43,154 nucleotides of DNA from NCBI GenBank assembly GCA_019694315.1, contig JAIBCE010000025.1, positions 1-43,154 on the forward strand. Reading direction: 5' to 3'. A program made the position numbers and the translations under genes. Positions 17,994-25,641 of this stretch are shown piece by piece; the first letter of the stretch is position 1; each line of letters opens with the position of its first letter. Source of the stretch: Sandaracinaceae bacterium (GTDB lineage: Bacteria > Myxococcota_A > Polyangia > Polyangiales > Sandaracinaceae). The notes under the pieces are model-generated. The model was not told where the DNA came from, did not search any database, and saw only the letters and a program-made list of their open reading frames with translations.

Positions 17994-18698
17994 ATGACGG
18001 AGCCCATCGAGCGCCAGTCGCAGATCGAGCGCAGCCCCGCCGACACCACCCACCGCGCCGCGGCGCCGCCGACGCGCCTCGAGGAGCTCGTCCACTCGCT
18101 CACCCACGGCGTGGGGGCGCTCTGCGCGATCGGCGTGCTCGTGCTCCTCGTGATCGGCGCGGCGGTCGATGGCAGCGCGCTCCACGTGACCGTCGCGAGC
18201 ATCTTCGGCGCGAGCCTCGTCTCCGTGTACGTGAGCTCCACCGTGTACCACGCGGTGCCGCCCAGCCGACGCCGCATGAAGGCCGCGCTCCAGATCCTCG
18301 ATCACGCCGCGATCCACCTGCTCATCGCGGGCACCTACACGCCCTTCGCGCTCGTCGCGATCGGCGGCGCGTGGGGCATCTCGCTCTGCGCGATCGCGTG
18401 GTCGCTCGCGCTCGTGGGCATCGTGGTGGAGACGACGCCGCTCCGGCATCGCACGCGCCTCTCCATGGGCATGTACCTCGGCGCGGGCTGGGTGGGCGCG
18501 CTGAGCCTGCCGCTGCTCTGGAGCGCGCTCTCGACCGAGGCGCTCGTCTTCCTCGTGCTCGGCGGCGTGGCCTACACGGCCGGCGTCCCCTTCTTCCTCG
18601 TCGAAGGAAAGAAGTGGATGCACGCGACGTGGCACGGCTTCGTGATCGCCGGCAGCGTGTTCCACGTGCTCGCGGTCGCGAGCGTCATGGCGCGCTGA
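17994..18698 (+). CDS. Hemolysin III / PAQR family membrane protein
   Basis: ATG 17994 has a good ribosome binding site (GGAGG at 17986-17990), so the longer frame from 17940 is rejected. The 234-residue product has about seven hydrophobic segments. The conserved metal-site residues of the hemolysin III/PAQR family are present: SSTVYHAV in the first loop, LDHAAIHLLIAGTYTP in the middle, and HATWHGFVIAGSVFH at the end. Family members (TrhA/YqfA) are inner-membrane proteins implicated in lipid homeostasis; the hemolysin label is historical. The short N-terminal extension of about 45 residues before the membrane domain is polar and not conserved in the family as I know it. Confidence 0.9.
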   Translation: MTEPIERQSQIERSPADTTHRAAAPPTRLEELVHSLTHGVGALCAIGVLVLLVIGAAVDGSALHVTVASIFGASLVSVYVSSTVYHAVPPSRRRMKAALQILDHAAIHLLIAGTYTPFALVAIGGAWGISLCAIAWSLALVGIVVETTPLRHRTRLSMGMYLGAGWVGALSLPLLWSALSTEALVFLVLGGVAYTAGVPFFLVEGKKWMHATWHGFVIAGSVFHVLAVASVMAR

Positions 18699-18834
18699 TC
18701 GCGTCGTCGTCCTGCTCGGTCCTCGGCGTCGCCGATTCGGTCATCGGCGCAGCCGAGTCATCATCGGAGCCTCCGAGCGCGCGCGCCGTCGGGACGCGCG
18801 AGGCTCGGCGTCCCTCGGACCGAAGAGGTTCATC

Positions 18835-19428
18835 ATGGGACACGAGATCAGTCGCACGCTCTCCTATCTCCTCCGCCACGGCGCGAACGAGGCGGGGCTC
18901 TCGATGGACGCTGCGGGCTGGGTGCCGGTGGCCGAGATCGAGCGGCGCTTGAAGGTGACGCGAGGTCAGCTCGAGGCCGCGGTCGCGTCGAACACCAAGG
19001 GTCGGCTCGAGCTGCGCGCCGATCGTATCCGCTGCTGTCAGGGCCACTCGCGGGCCGGCACGCCCGTGACGCTCGAGGGGCTCGAGGCGAGCTGGTGCCC
19101 CTACGAGGGCGACGATCGCGTGTTCCACGGGACCTTCCTCGAGGCCCTCACGTCGATCGCGAAGGAGGGCCTCTTGCCCGGAGAGCGCACGCACGTGCAC
19201 CTCGCGCCGGCGCGCGAGAGCCCGGTGGGCAAGCGCGCGAACGTGCACGTGATGCTCGGAGTCTCCGTCGAGCGCGTCCGCGCGTGCGGCCTCTCGGTGT
19301 GGGAGTCGCCCAACGGCGTGGTCCTCGCGCGTCAGGTGCCTGCCGACGCGATCGTCGCGCTCGACACGCTCACGCGCCGCGCCGAGACCCAGAAGGCTCA
19401 GCTCCGTGCGCTCTTCGGTCTGCGATGA
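18835..19428 (+). CDS. kptA: RNA 2'-phosphotransferase (Tpt1/KptA)
   Basis: The 197-residue protein begins at ATG 18835. Tpt1/KptA removes a 2'-phosphate from RNA using NAD+, giving ADP-ribose 1'',2''-cyclic phosphate. The family signatures are clear: SRTLSYLLRHG with Arg14-His15, GWVPVAEI, the RIRCCQGHS block with Arg66, VFHGTFLEAL, GKRANVHV, and GLSVWESPNGVVLARQVP. These supply the Arg-His-Arg-Arg type catalytic set. Usually the third block reads IRANQGHS; here AN is replaced by CC. Length is normal. Bacteria lacking 2'-phosphate-leaving tRNA splicing still carry KptA, and its role there is unresolved. Its 3' end overlaps the convergent lipoprotein gene by 31 bp. Confidence 0.95.
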   Translation: MGHEISRTLSYLLRHGANEAGLSMDAAGWVPVAEIERRLKVTRGQLEAAVASNTKGRLELRADRIRCCQGHSRAGTPVTLEGLEASWCPYEGDDRVFHGTFLEALTSIAKEGLLPGERTHVHLAPARESPVGKRANVHVMLGVSVERVRACGLSVWESPNGVVLARQVPADAIVALDTLTRRAETQKAQLRALFGLR

Positions 19429-20240
19429 GCGATGCGCGCGAGGAGCGCGAGGCCTGCGAGCAGGGCTGTGCCCAGCGCGACGCCGCTCGACCGGCCCGGC
19501 GAGGCCGAGCAGCCGATGCCCGCGAGGAGCCCGCGATCGACGCCGTTGACGCTCCACGCGGCCGCGTGCGCGTCGTCGCATGCGGTGGCGCCGTCGTAGG
19601 TGATGACGTCGGTGCGACCGGCCTGCTCGATCGTCGTCTGTCCCGAGACGGGCTGCCCGCCGCACGTGTCGTCGAGGCGCTCGTCGACGGTGGTCGCGGT
19701 CACGGTGCCCGTGGGCGCGGAGCCCGAGCGCTCGATGGTGCCGGTGCCGTTCCACGTGGTCGCGCCGTCGTAGCCGCCGCGCACGGTGCCCACGTAGTCG
19801 AGGTGCGTGCGCGCTCCGCCCTGGATCACGAGGTCGAGGTCGAACTCGTGGAGATCGGCCTCGAGCGCGCGGATGGACGCAGTGCCCGTGGTGCGGAGGT
19901 CGCCGAGGTCGGTGCTCCTGCCGTAGCCGTCGAGCGAGATCTCGAGCGCCTGGCCCGCGCCGCGCGTGATCGTCGCGGTGCCGAAGCGGCGCTCACCGCC
20001 GCGCGTCGTGCACTCGCCGCGGATGGTCACGACGGTGCCGTCGTCGCTCGTGAGGGGACAGGCGGGATCCTCGAACGTGTGCTCGCCGTGGGCGAACGCG
20101 GCGGGCTCGTAGATCTCCCAGTACACGCCGACCGCGCTCGAGCTCGTGGCCCAGGTGCGGGCGACGTCTTCTTCCGTGGGCTGCGAGCAACCGAGGAGCG
20201 CGACGCCCGCGAGGGCGGCGAGGGGCAGCGGGTTCTTCAT
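19398..20240 (-). CDS. Lipoprotein with C-terminal MYXO-CTERM-like tail
   Basis: The start at ATG 20240 places a classic lipoprotein signal (MKNPLPLAALAGVALLGC) at the N-terminus; the longer frame is rejected. The 280-residue protein has no enzymatic motif that I recognise. Its middle is rich in Thr/Gly beta-strand-like stretches with one Cys pair. The C-terminus has the tripartite form of a sorting tail: a Cys-Ser-containing motif (GIGCSASPG), a hydrophobic helix (SGVALGTALLAGLALLA) and a basic end (RIAHRRPK). This resembles the MYXO-CTERM signal processed by myxosortase. Having both a lipobox and such a tail is unusual. It overlaps kptA tail-to-tail. Confidence 0.78.
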   Translation of the reverse strand: MKNPLPLAALAGVALLGCSQPTEEDVARTWATSSSAVGVYWEIYEPAAFAHGEHTFEDPACPLTSDDGTVVTIRGECTTRGGERRFGTATITRGAGQALEISLDGYGRSTDLGDLRTTGTASIRALEADLHEFDLDLVIQGGARTHLDYVGTVRGGYDGATTWNGTGTIERSGSAPTGTVTATTVDERLDDTCGGQPVSGQTTIEQAGRTDVITYDGATACDDAHAAAWSVNGVDRGLLAGIGCSASPGRSSGVALGTALLAGLALLARIAHRRPKSARS

Positions 20241-20340
20241 GAGGCCTCTGGCGTCACCGCAGAGCGAGATCCGTTCCAGTCCCGAAACCACGGAGATCGT
20301 CGGCGAGCGTGTGAGTCGCACGCCACACCCCCAGCCACTG

Positions 20341-20359
20341 CCGTGAATCGGGGTCACGG
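20341..20359. promoter_or_regulatory. 6-bp inverted repeat upstream of lipoprotein gene
   Basis: ccgtga and tcacgg flank a 7-nt spacer, about 100 bp upstream of the ATG at 20240 and 56 bp downstream of the aldehyde dehydrogenase stop. It could be an operator or a weak terminator hairpin. The rest of 20241-20414 shows nothing I recognise. Confidence 0.3.
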
Positions 20360-20414
20360 AGGCCTCTTCCCGCTGGAACGGCACGGACGCTCGCGCCTGG
20401 AGCCCCGCGCCGCG

Positions 20415-21980
20415 TCAGCCGCGCGTGCTGCGGATCATGCCGACGAAGTGATAGAGCGTCTTGGGGAGGCTGCCGCCAGCGAGGCCGTCGAAGGCCTCCT
20501 TGAGCGAGTCGTACTTCTTGCCGTAGGGGAACCAGAACGGCTCGGCCGACAAGAGGCCTCGATCGGCCATGATCGCCTTGGTGTGCGTGAACGAGAGGAT
20601 GCCCTCGTCACCGTGGTAGCGGCCGAAGCCGCTGTTCTTCACGCCGCCGAACGGGAGGCCCGGGTTGCCCACGCTCGTCACCACGTCGTTCACGGTGACC
20701 TGACCGCACTCGAGGCGCGACGCGAGCGCGAGGCCCTTCTTCATGTCGCGCGTCCACACGCTGCCGTTGAGGCCGTACTGGTGATCGTTGGCGAGGCGCA
20801 CGGCCTCCTCCACGTCCTTCACCTTCACGACCGGAAGGACCGGGCCGAAGCTCTCTTCGGCGTAGATCTCCATGTCGGTCTTCACCTCGGTGACGATCGT
20901 GGGCTCGTGGAACTGGCCCGGACGATCCATGCGCTTTCCACCGAAGAGGATCTTGGCGCCCTTGGCGACGGCGTCCTTGATGTGTCGCTCGACGGTCTCG
21001 ATCTGCTTGGGGAACGTCATCGGCCCCATGTCGGCGTTCTCGTCGGGGCCGCCCACCTTCACCTTGCGGACCTCGGCGAGGAGGAGCTCGACGAAGCGAT
21101 CGTAGACGGGCGCCTCCACGAAGATGCGCTCGACCGAGGTGCACATCTGACCGCAGTTGACGAGGCCGCCCCACGCAGCGCCCTTGGCCGCGCGCTCGAG
21201 GTTCGCGTCGGCGCACACGATCATGGCGTCCTTGCCGCCGAGCTCGAGCTCGACGGGGATCGGCCTCTTCGCGGCCGCGGCCATGACGCGACGGCCCGTG
21301 GCGACCGAGCCGGTGAAGAAGATCTTGTCGACCTCGCACTCGCTGAGCGCGGCGCCCGTGGTGCCATCGCCCTGCACCACCTCGACCACGCCCTTGGGCA
21401 GGCCGATGCGCTGGAAGACCTCGCGGATGATCTCCCCCGTGATCGGCGTGACCTCGCTCGGCTTGATCACCACCGTGTTGCCGGCGATGAGCGCGGAGAG
21501 CGCGGGGATCACCGCGAGCTGGAACGGGAAGTTCCAGGGGCTGATGATCGCGACGACGCCCATGGGGAAGTGCTCCTGGTAGGAGGCCTTGCCCGGAAAG
21601 AGGATCGAGCCCGGCAGCTTCTTGCGCGAGAGCAGCTTGGGCGCGCGCTTGGCGTAGTGATCGAGGAACGCGGGCACCACGAGGAGCTCGGTCATCACGG
21701 AGTCGACGAGCGGCTTGCCGGTGTCCTCGCTGATCCGCTGCGCGTAGCTGTCGCGGTGCGCGCGCAGCACCTCTTTCATGCGCGAGAGCATCGCGATGCG
21801 CTCTTCGACCGTGGTGAGCTTCCACGAGGCGAAGGCGCTCCGTGCACGCGCGACGGCGGCCTCCACCCCGGCCCGATCGACGATCGGGAACTCACCGAGC
21901 TTGTCGCCGGTGACGGGGCTCTTCTTGACGATCACGTTCGTGCGCGGCGCGGAGTCGAGGGTCTGCATGCACGCGAGCAT
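20415..21980 (-). CDS. NAD(P)-dependent aldehyde dehydrogenase
   Basis: The start is ambiguous: ATG 21980 or ATG 21968 (MQTLDSAP), and the first 47 codons of the longest frame are not family-like. The 521-residue product has the whole aldehyde dehydrogenase signature: ISPWNFPFQL (cofactor-binding Asn), VVIKPSE, FTGSVATGR (Rossmann loop), the catalytic Glu in ELELGGKDAMIV, the nucleophile Cys in NCGQMCTSVERIFV, and EESFGPVLPV near the end. The C-terminal tail (LYHFVGMIRSTRG) is longer than in minimal members. Oxidation of an aldehyde to an acid is certain at family level; the substrate is not. The divergent small membrane-protein gene begins 79 bp upstream. Confidence 0.93.
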   Translation of the reverse strand: MLACMQTLDSAPRTNVIVKKSPVTGDKLGEFPIVDRAGVEAAVARARSAFASWKLTTVEERIAMLSRMKEVLRAHRDSYAQRISEDTGKPLVDSVMTELLVVPAFLDHYAKRAPKLLSRKKLPGSILFPGKASYQEHFPMGVVAIISPWNFPFQLAVIPALSALIAGNTVVIKPSEVTPITGEIIREVFQRIGLPKGVVEVVQGDGTTGAALSECEVDKIFFTGSVATGRRVMAAAAKRPIPVELELGGKDAMIVCADANLERAAKGAAWGGLVNCGQMCTSVERIFVEAPVYDRFVELLLAEVRKVKVGGPDENADMGPMTFPKQIETVERHIKDAVAKGAKILFGGKRMDRPGQFHEPTIVTEVKTDMEIYAEESFGPVLPVVKVKDVEEAVRLANDHQYGLNGSVWTRDMKKGLALASRLECGQVTVNDVVTSVGNPGLPFGGVKNSGFGRYHGDEGILSFTHTKAIMADRGLLSAEPFWFPYGKKYDSLKEAFDGLAGGSLPKTLYHFVGMIRSTRG

Positions 21981-22059
21981 GCGCGGTGGGTGCGCTCGCA
22001 AGCAAGCGGCCCCGCGCCGAACGACCCGGGCGTGACCTGATCGGGCTACCCTTCTCTGC

Positions 22060-22467
22060 ATGAACGACTTCCGCCCGTGGATCTGGCCGACGGTGCTCGG
22101 TCCGTTCCTCACGACGTACACGATGGTGGGCCTCGCTCACCTCACGTTCGGCGAGGAGGTGCTCCTCGCGGGGCACGAGCTCGACTCGCTGCTCGTGGGG
22201 CTCTTCACGATGGGCCTCTTCAGCTCGGTGCTCGTCGTCATGCTGATCGTCTCGGACGTCACCTTCCTCAAGTGGAAGCTGCGCAAGCTGCCCACGGGCG
22301 GCGCCGCGTGGCTCTCGGCGATGCTCGCGCCGCTCGGCACGTTCTTCCTCTGGGCGCGCATCGGCTGGGGCGACGGCGAGAGCGTGCCCGAGACGCTCGC
22401 CAAGATCGTGCTCCCGATGCTCCTCTCGTGCGCGAGCCTGCGCCTCGCGCTCGGCTCACGGCCCTGA
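22060..22467 (+). CDS. Small four-helix membrane protein, unknown function
   Basis: A 135-residue protein from ATG 22060. Hydrophobicity suggests four membrane segments, near residues 8-28 (WPTVLGPFLTTYTMVGLAHL), 42-65, 82-100 and 113-128, joined by a short basic loop (LKWKLRKLP). I do not recognise the family. It is divergent from the aldehyde dehydrogenase and is followed by a strong hairpin at 22474-22512, suggesting a monocistronic unit. Confidence 0.7.
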   Translation: MNDFRPWIWPTVLGPFLTTYTMVGLAHLTFGEEVLLAGHELDSLLVGLFTMGLFSSVLVVMLIVSDVTFLKWKLRKLPTGGAAWLSAMLAPLGTFFLWARIGWGDGESVPETLAKIVLPMLLSCASLRLALGSRP

Positions 22468-22473
22468 TCTACT

Positions 22474-22512
22474 ACTTCCGAGAATCTTCGCGCGGCGCGA
22501 AGATTCGGAAGT
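22474..22512 (+). terminator. Long imperfect palindrome, probable terminator
   Basis: Arms acttccgagaatcttcgcgc (22474-22493) and gcgcgaagattcggaagt (22495-22512) pair along 18 bp with a 2-nt bulge, followed by a short T-run. It begins 7 bp after the stop at 22467. A second perfect hairpin, gcgggc-ttc-gcccgc, follows at 22520-22534. It shares a motif with the flank of the repeat array near 31866. Confidence 0.6.
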
Positions 22513-22631
22513 TTGGGCTGCGGGCTTCGCCCGCGCTGGGCACGGCGCCCCAGTGAGCGCGCTGGCGCGTTCATCGTCGATCGTCGATGGGCGCCGGGAC
22601 GGTGCGCGGCTGCGCTTACGCTCACGCCGAC

Positions 22632-23498
22632 ATGATCGACTACGAAGGTCGCAAGTGGCTCGACGTCATCCTGCGCGTGCGGGGCTCGGTGCTCCCGCGT
22701 CTCCTGCCGCGCGCCCTCATCGGCGGCGGGATAGGCGCGTTGGCGGCATGGGCGTTCGAGGCGCACACCGTCAAGCTCGCGCCCATCGCGCACACGATGA
22801 TCGGCGTGGCGCTCGGCCTCTTGCTCGTGTTCCGGACGAACGCGAGCTACGACCGCTACTGGGAGGGGCGGCGGCTGCTCGGCGGCATCGTGATCCGCGT
22901 GCGCGATCTCGTGCGACAGGCCGCGGGCTGGGCCCCTGGCGAGGCGCACGCCGGCGCGCGACAGCGCGTGCGTGACCTCGCGTGCGGCTACTTCCGCGCG
23001 GTGTCGCTGACGCTGCGGGGCGAGGACGACGACGGATCGCTCGGCAAGCTCCTGCCCGACGACGCACGCGCAGCCGTGCTCGGCTCGAGCGCGAGGCCGC
23101 AGGCCGTGATGGCGCACCTCACGCGCGCGACCGACGCGCTCCGCAAGGAGGCGGGCCTGAGCGATGTGCAGCTGCTCGCGATGGATCAGAACCTCACCGC
23201 GATGACGGACGCGCTCGCGGGCTGCGAGCGGATCCTCAAGACGCCCGTGCCCTTCGCGTACGCGCAGCACATCAAGCTCTTCGTGGTGCTCTTCTGCTAC
23301 ACGGCGCCATTCACGATGTCGGAGGCGATGGGCTGGTACACGCCGCTCGCGGCCACGCTCCTCTGCATCGCGCTCTTCGGCGTCGACGAGATCGGCGTGG
23401 AGATCGAGGACCCGTTCGGCCGAGACGCGAACGATCTGCCGCTCGACGCCATGGCGACGGGCCTCGAGAAGGTCACAGCGGCGGTCGTCTCGGCCTGA
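22632..23498 (+). CDS. Bestrophin-like (UPF0187) channel family protein, second copy
   Basis: ATG 22632 gives 288 residues beginning MIDYEGRKWLDVILRVRGS; the longer frame from 22587 lacks family features. The bestrophin motif is present at about residues 62-80, LVFRTNASYDRYWEGRRLLGG, following two hydrophobic segments. The C-terminal half has another hydrophobic pair (about 210-255) and the conserved GVDEIGVEIEDPFGRDANDLPL. It is only distantly similar to the copy at 6160-7089 outside these motifs. Its stop lies 10 bp from the convergent gene's stop and no terminator hairpin is visible between them. Confidence 0.88.
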   Translation: MIDYEGRKWLDVILRVRGSVLPRLLPRALIGGGIGALAAWAFEAHTVKLAPIAHTMIGVALGLLLVFRTNASYDRYWEGRRLLGGIVIRVRDLVRQAAGWAPGEAHAGARQRVRDLACGYFRAVSLTLRGEDDDGSLGKLLPDDARAAVLGSSARPQAVMAHLTRATDALRKEAGLSDVQLLAMDQNLTAMTDALAGCERILKTPVPFAYAQHIKLFVVLFCYTAPFTMSEAMGWYTPLAATLLCIALFGVDEIGVEIEDPFGRDANDLPLDAMATGLEKVTAAVVSA

Positions 23499-23508
23499 TC
23501 GCGACTCG

Positions 23509-25506
23509 CTACCGCAGGCGCGCCGAGTAGCCCACGGTGGCCACCGTGTGGCCGAGGACCTCGTTCGTGGCGACACCGGTGCGGAGCTTGCCCGTGATCC
23601 ACGTGAGGCCCGCGGGGCTCACGTCCATCGCCGTCACGCGCTCCCACTCGGTCACGAACCGGAATCCGTCTTCCATCACGGCCTCGCCCGCGATCGGGTG
23701 CATCCAGCGCGCATCGAGCGTGGACGTCTCGAGAACGGCGAGGAAGCCCGCGTCCTGATCGGGCACGGTCCAGGTCGCACCGAACGTGTCCACGTCGGTG
23801 AGCACGGCGGTGGTCTCGTCACCCGTCGCGTAGCCGACGAGGACGAGCTCGCCCGAGGGCTCCGCCACCATCGACGTGATGGCCCCGGCGTGCGCCGTGC
23901 GACGGAAGCGCCCGGGGTCGGGGGTCCCGTCGCTCAGCGCCATGGGGACGATGACGAGGCTGCCTTGATCGAAGACGGTGTCGGCCATCGCCAGGCCGGT
24001 CACGCCGTTCAGCGTCGTCGAGCCGCCCGAGGGGACGTTGACGTCGAACGCCACGTAGACCGTGTCGCCGATCACCGCCGCGCGTGGCGTGTGGCTGCCC
24101 CGCATGCCCGGCATCGTGAACCGGCGCGTCCAGGTGACTGCGCCGCTCGCGTCGTAGCGCGCGATGCCGACGGTGGGCGTCGAGCCGCTCAGCGACTCGC
24201 CGTCGCCCAGGCCCGCGAGCGGCCCCAGCCCGAACGCCGTCACGAACGTGCCGCCCGTTCCGTCCTCGACGACGTCGAGCTGATAGCGCGGCCAGAACGC
24301 CGTGAATTCGGTGTAGAGGCGACCTGCCGTCGTGAGCTGACGGATCGAGGTCGGGCTCGCGCGGCTGCCGTCGTCGGCGAGACGGAGCACGAAGCCCAGC
24401 GCCGATCCGGTGGCGCCCACGCGCGTGGCGATCGGCGTGCCGTCGAACGAGATGTCGGAGGCGGAGGCGTCGGCACCGAACGCGACGGCGATCCCGCCTG
24501 GGATCTGCGCGATCCCCCCGCAGTCCATGCGCAGATCGGAGCCGCTCGAGGGCGCGCCGCGCGTGAGCTGGCTGGCCCACACGGTGTGTCCATCGCTCGG
24601 GTCGAGCCGCGCGAGCACGATCGCACTGCCGCCGCCGTGCGCGGCAGGGAACGGAAACGACGTGCCCTCGGGGCTCGTCAGTGTTCCTTCTCCCTCCATG
24701 CACACGTAGAGCGCGTCGCGGATGCGGCGCACCACACGCACCTCCGGCAGGCCCAACCACTCGCGCGTCCAGCCTGCCGTGCCATCGGCGTGGAGCTGGG
24801 TGAGGCCCACGTAGGCGGTGCCCGTGTCGTCGGTGGCCACGTCCCACGCGAAGCTCGTCGCGGGCACCACGGTGACCGAGCTCGGATCCGTGAACGGCGC
24901 GATCGGGCCGGCATCCAGCCCGGGCGTCTCGCTGGCGTCGATGGGGCCCGCGTCCAAGTGGCCGGTGTCGACGGGGCCCGCGTCCAGGTGGCCGGCGTCG
25001 GGCCCGCGCCCTGCGTCGCGCAGCTCCTCGCCCGGGGCCACGCGAGGGAGCATGTTCGGATCCACCTCGGCCGAGACGCAGGCGCCGTCCTGGCACGTGA
25101 GACCGTCGGTCGACTCGCACGTGCTCTCGATGCAGGACGTCGAGAGGAAGACGGAGAGCAAGAGCGCTTGCTCGGGAACGAAGCTCGTGCGGATCGTGCG
25201 GCGTACGAAGGCGTGGTGCGCTGCGTCGCGACCCTCGACGACGATCTCGAGACGCTGCGATCGACGACCTCTCGGGGGCGTCACGCCGAACGACATGGGT
25301 AGAGGCTGCGCCGCGAGATCGAAGACGTGCTCGTCGGTCGGGTCCGCCTCGGCGGGATCCAGCGGCCTCGCGGAGGCGTGGATCTCGACGAGGCGCGAGC
25401 GATCGATGTCGGAGTCGACCAGCACGACGAGCTGCGTCGCGTCGCGCACGCAGCCGCACAGCAGCGAGGCCGCTGCCACGAAGAAGACCCACGAGAGAGA
25501 GCGCAT
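23509..25506 (-). CDS. Asp-Ala linker lipoprotein with propeller-like C-terminal domain
   Basis: ATG 25506 places signal MRSLSWVFFVAAASLLCGC at the N-terminus (lipobox LLCGC); 28 upstream residues in the longest frame are rejected. The 665-residue protein has an N-terminal strand-rich domain (about 20-130), a Cys pair region (CIESTCES, LTCQDGAC) and an Asp-Ala-Gly spacer (about 165-205) encoded partly by a 30-bp duplication. A long C-terminal domain with repeated short beta-strand-like units follows (GTAYVGLTQL, GGIAVAFGAD, GTFVTAFGLG, GELVLVGYAT), typical of a degenerate beta-propeller. I do not recognise a specific family. The promoter region contains four 11-bp iterons (25585-25628). Confidence 0.82.
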   Translation of the reverse strand: MRSLSWVFFVAAASLLCGCVRDATQLVVLVDSDIDRSRLVEIHASARPLDPAEADPTDEHVFDLAAQPLPMSFGVTPPRGRRSQRLEIVVEGRDAAHHAFVRRTIRTSFVPEQALLLSVFLSTSCIESTCESTDGLTCQDGACVSAEVDPNMLPRVAPGEELRDAGRGPDAGHLDAGPVDTGHLDAGPIDASETPGLDAGPIAPFTDPSSVTVVPATSFAWDVATDDTGTAYVGLTQLHADGTAGWTREWLGLPEVRVVRRIRDALYVCMEGEGTLTSPEGTSFPFPAAHGGGSAIVLARLDPSDGHTVWASQLTRGAPSSGSDLRMDCGGIAQIPGGIAVAFGADASASDISFDGTPIATRVGATGSALGFVLRLADDGSRASPTSIRQLTTAGRLYTEFTAFWPRYQLDVVEDGTGGTFVTAFGLGPLAGLGDGESLSGSTPTVGIARYDASGAVTWTRRFTMPGMRGSHTPRAAVIGDTVYVAFDVNVPSGGSTTLNGVTGLAMADTVFDQGSLVIVPMALSDGTPDPGRFRRTAHAGAITSMVAEPSGELVLVGYATGDETTAVLTDVDTFGATWTVPDQDAGFLAVLETSTLDARWMHPIAGEAVMEDGFRFVTEWERVTAMDVSPAGLTWITGKLRTGVATNEVLGHTVATVGYSARLR
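24941..25000 (-). repeat. 30-bp direct duplication encoding Asp-Ala-Gly linker
   Basis: Two adjacent 30-bp copies (24941-24970 and 24971-25000) differ at three positions and encode the DAGHLDAGPVDTGHLDAGPI-like spacer. Confidence 0.85.
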
Positions 25507-25584
25507 GCGCCTCTCGTTGTCCGTCGCGGGGACCTCTGTCGTCAATGGAGCTCGCGGTCCGCGTCGGATCGCCGTGCGGACGCG

Positions 25585-25628
25585 GATCACCTCGTGATCA
25601 CCTCGCGATCACCTCGTGATCACCTCTC
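25585..25628. promoter_or_regulatory. Four 11-bp iterons, candidate operator
   Basis: Head-to-tail copies gatcacctcgt, gatcacctcgc, gatcacctcgt and gatcacctctc begin at 25585, 25596, 25607 and 25618. Adjacent units also form the inverted repeat gatcac-ctc-gtgatc. An 11-bp period places sites on the same helix face, as expected for cooperative protein binding. The array lies 79-122 bp upstream of the lipoprotein start at 25506 and 14 bp beyond the activator gene's stop. No other iteron of this kind is visible in the window. Confidence 0.65.
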
Positions 25629-25641
25629 AGGGACGCGCGTC

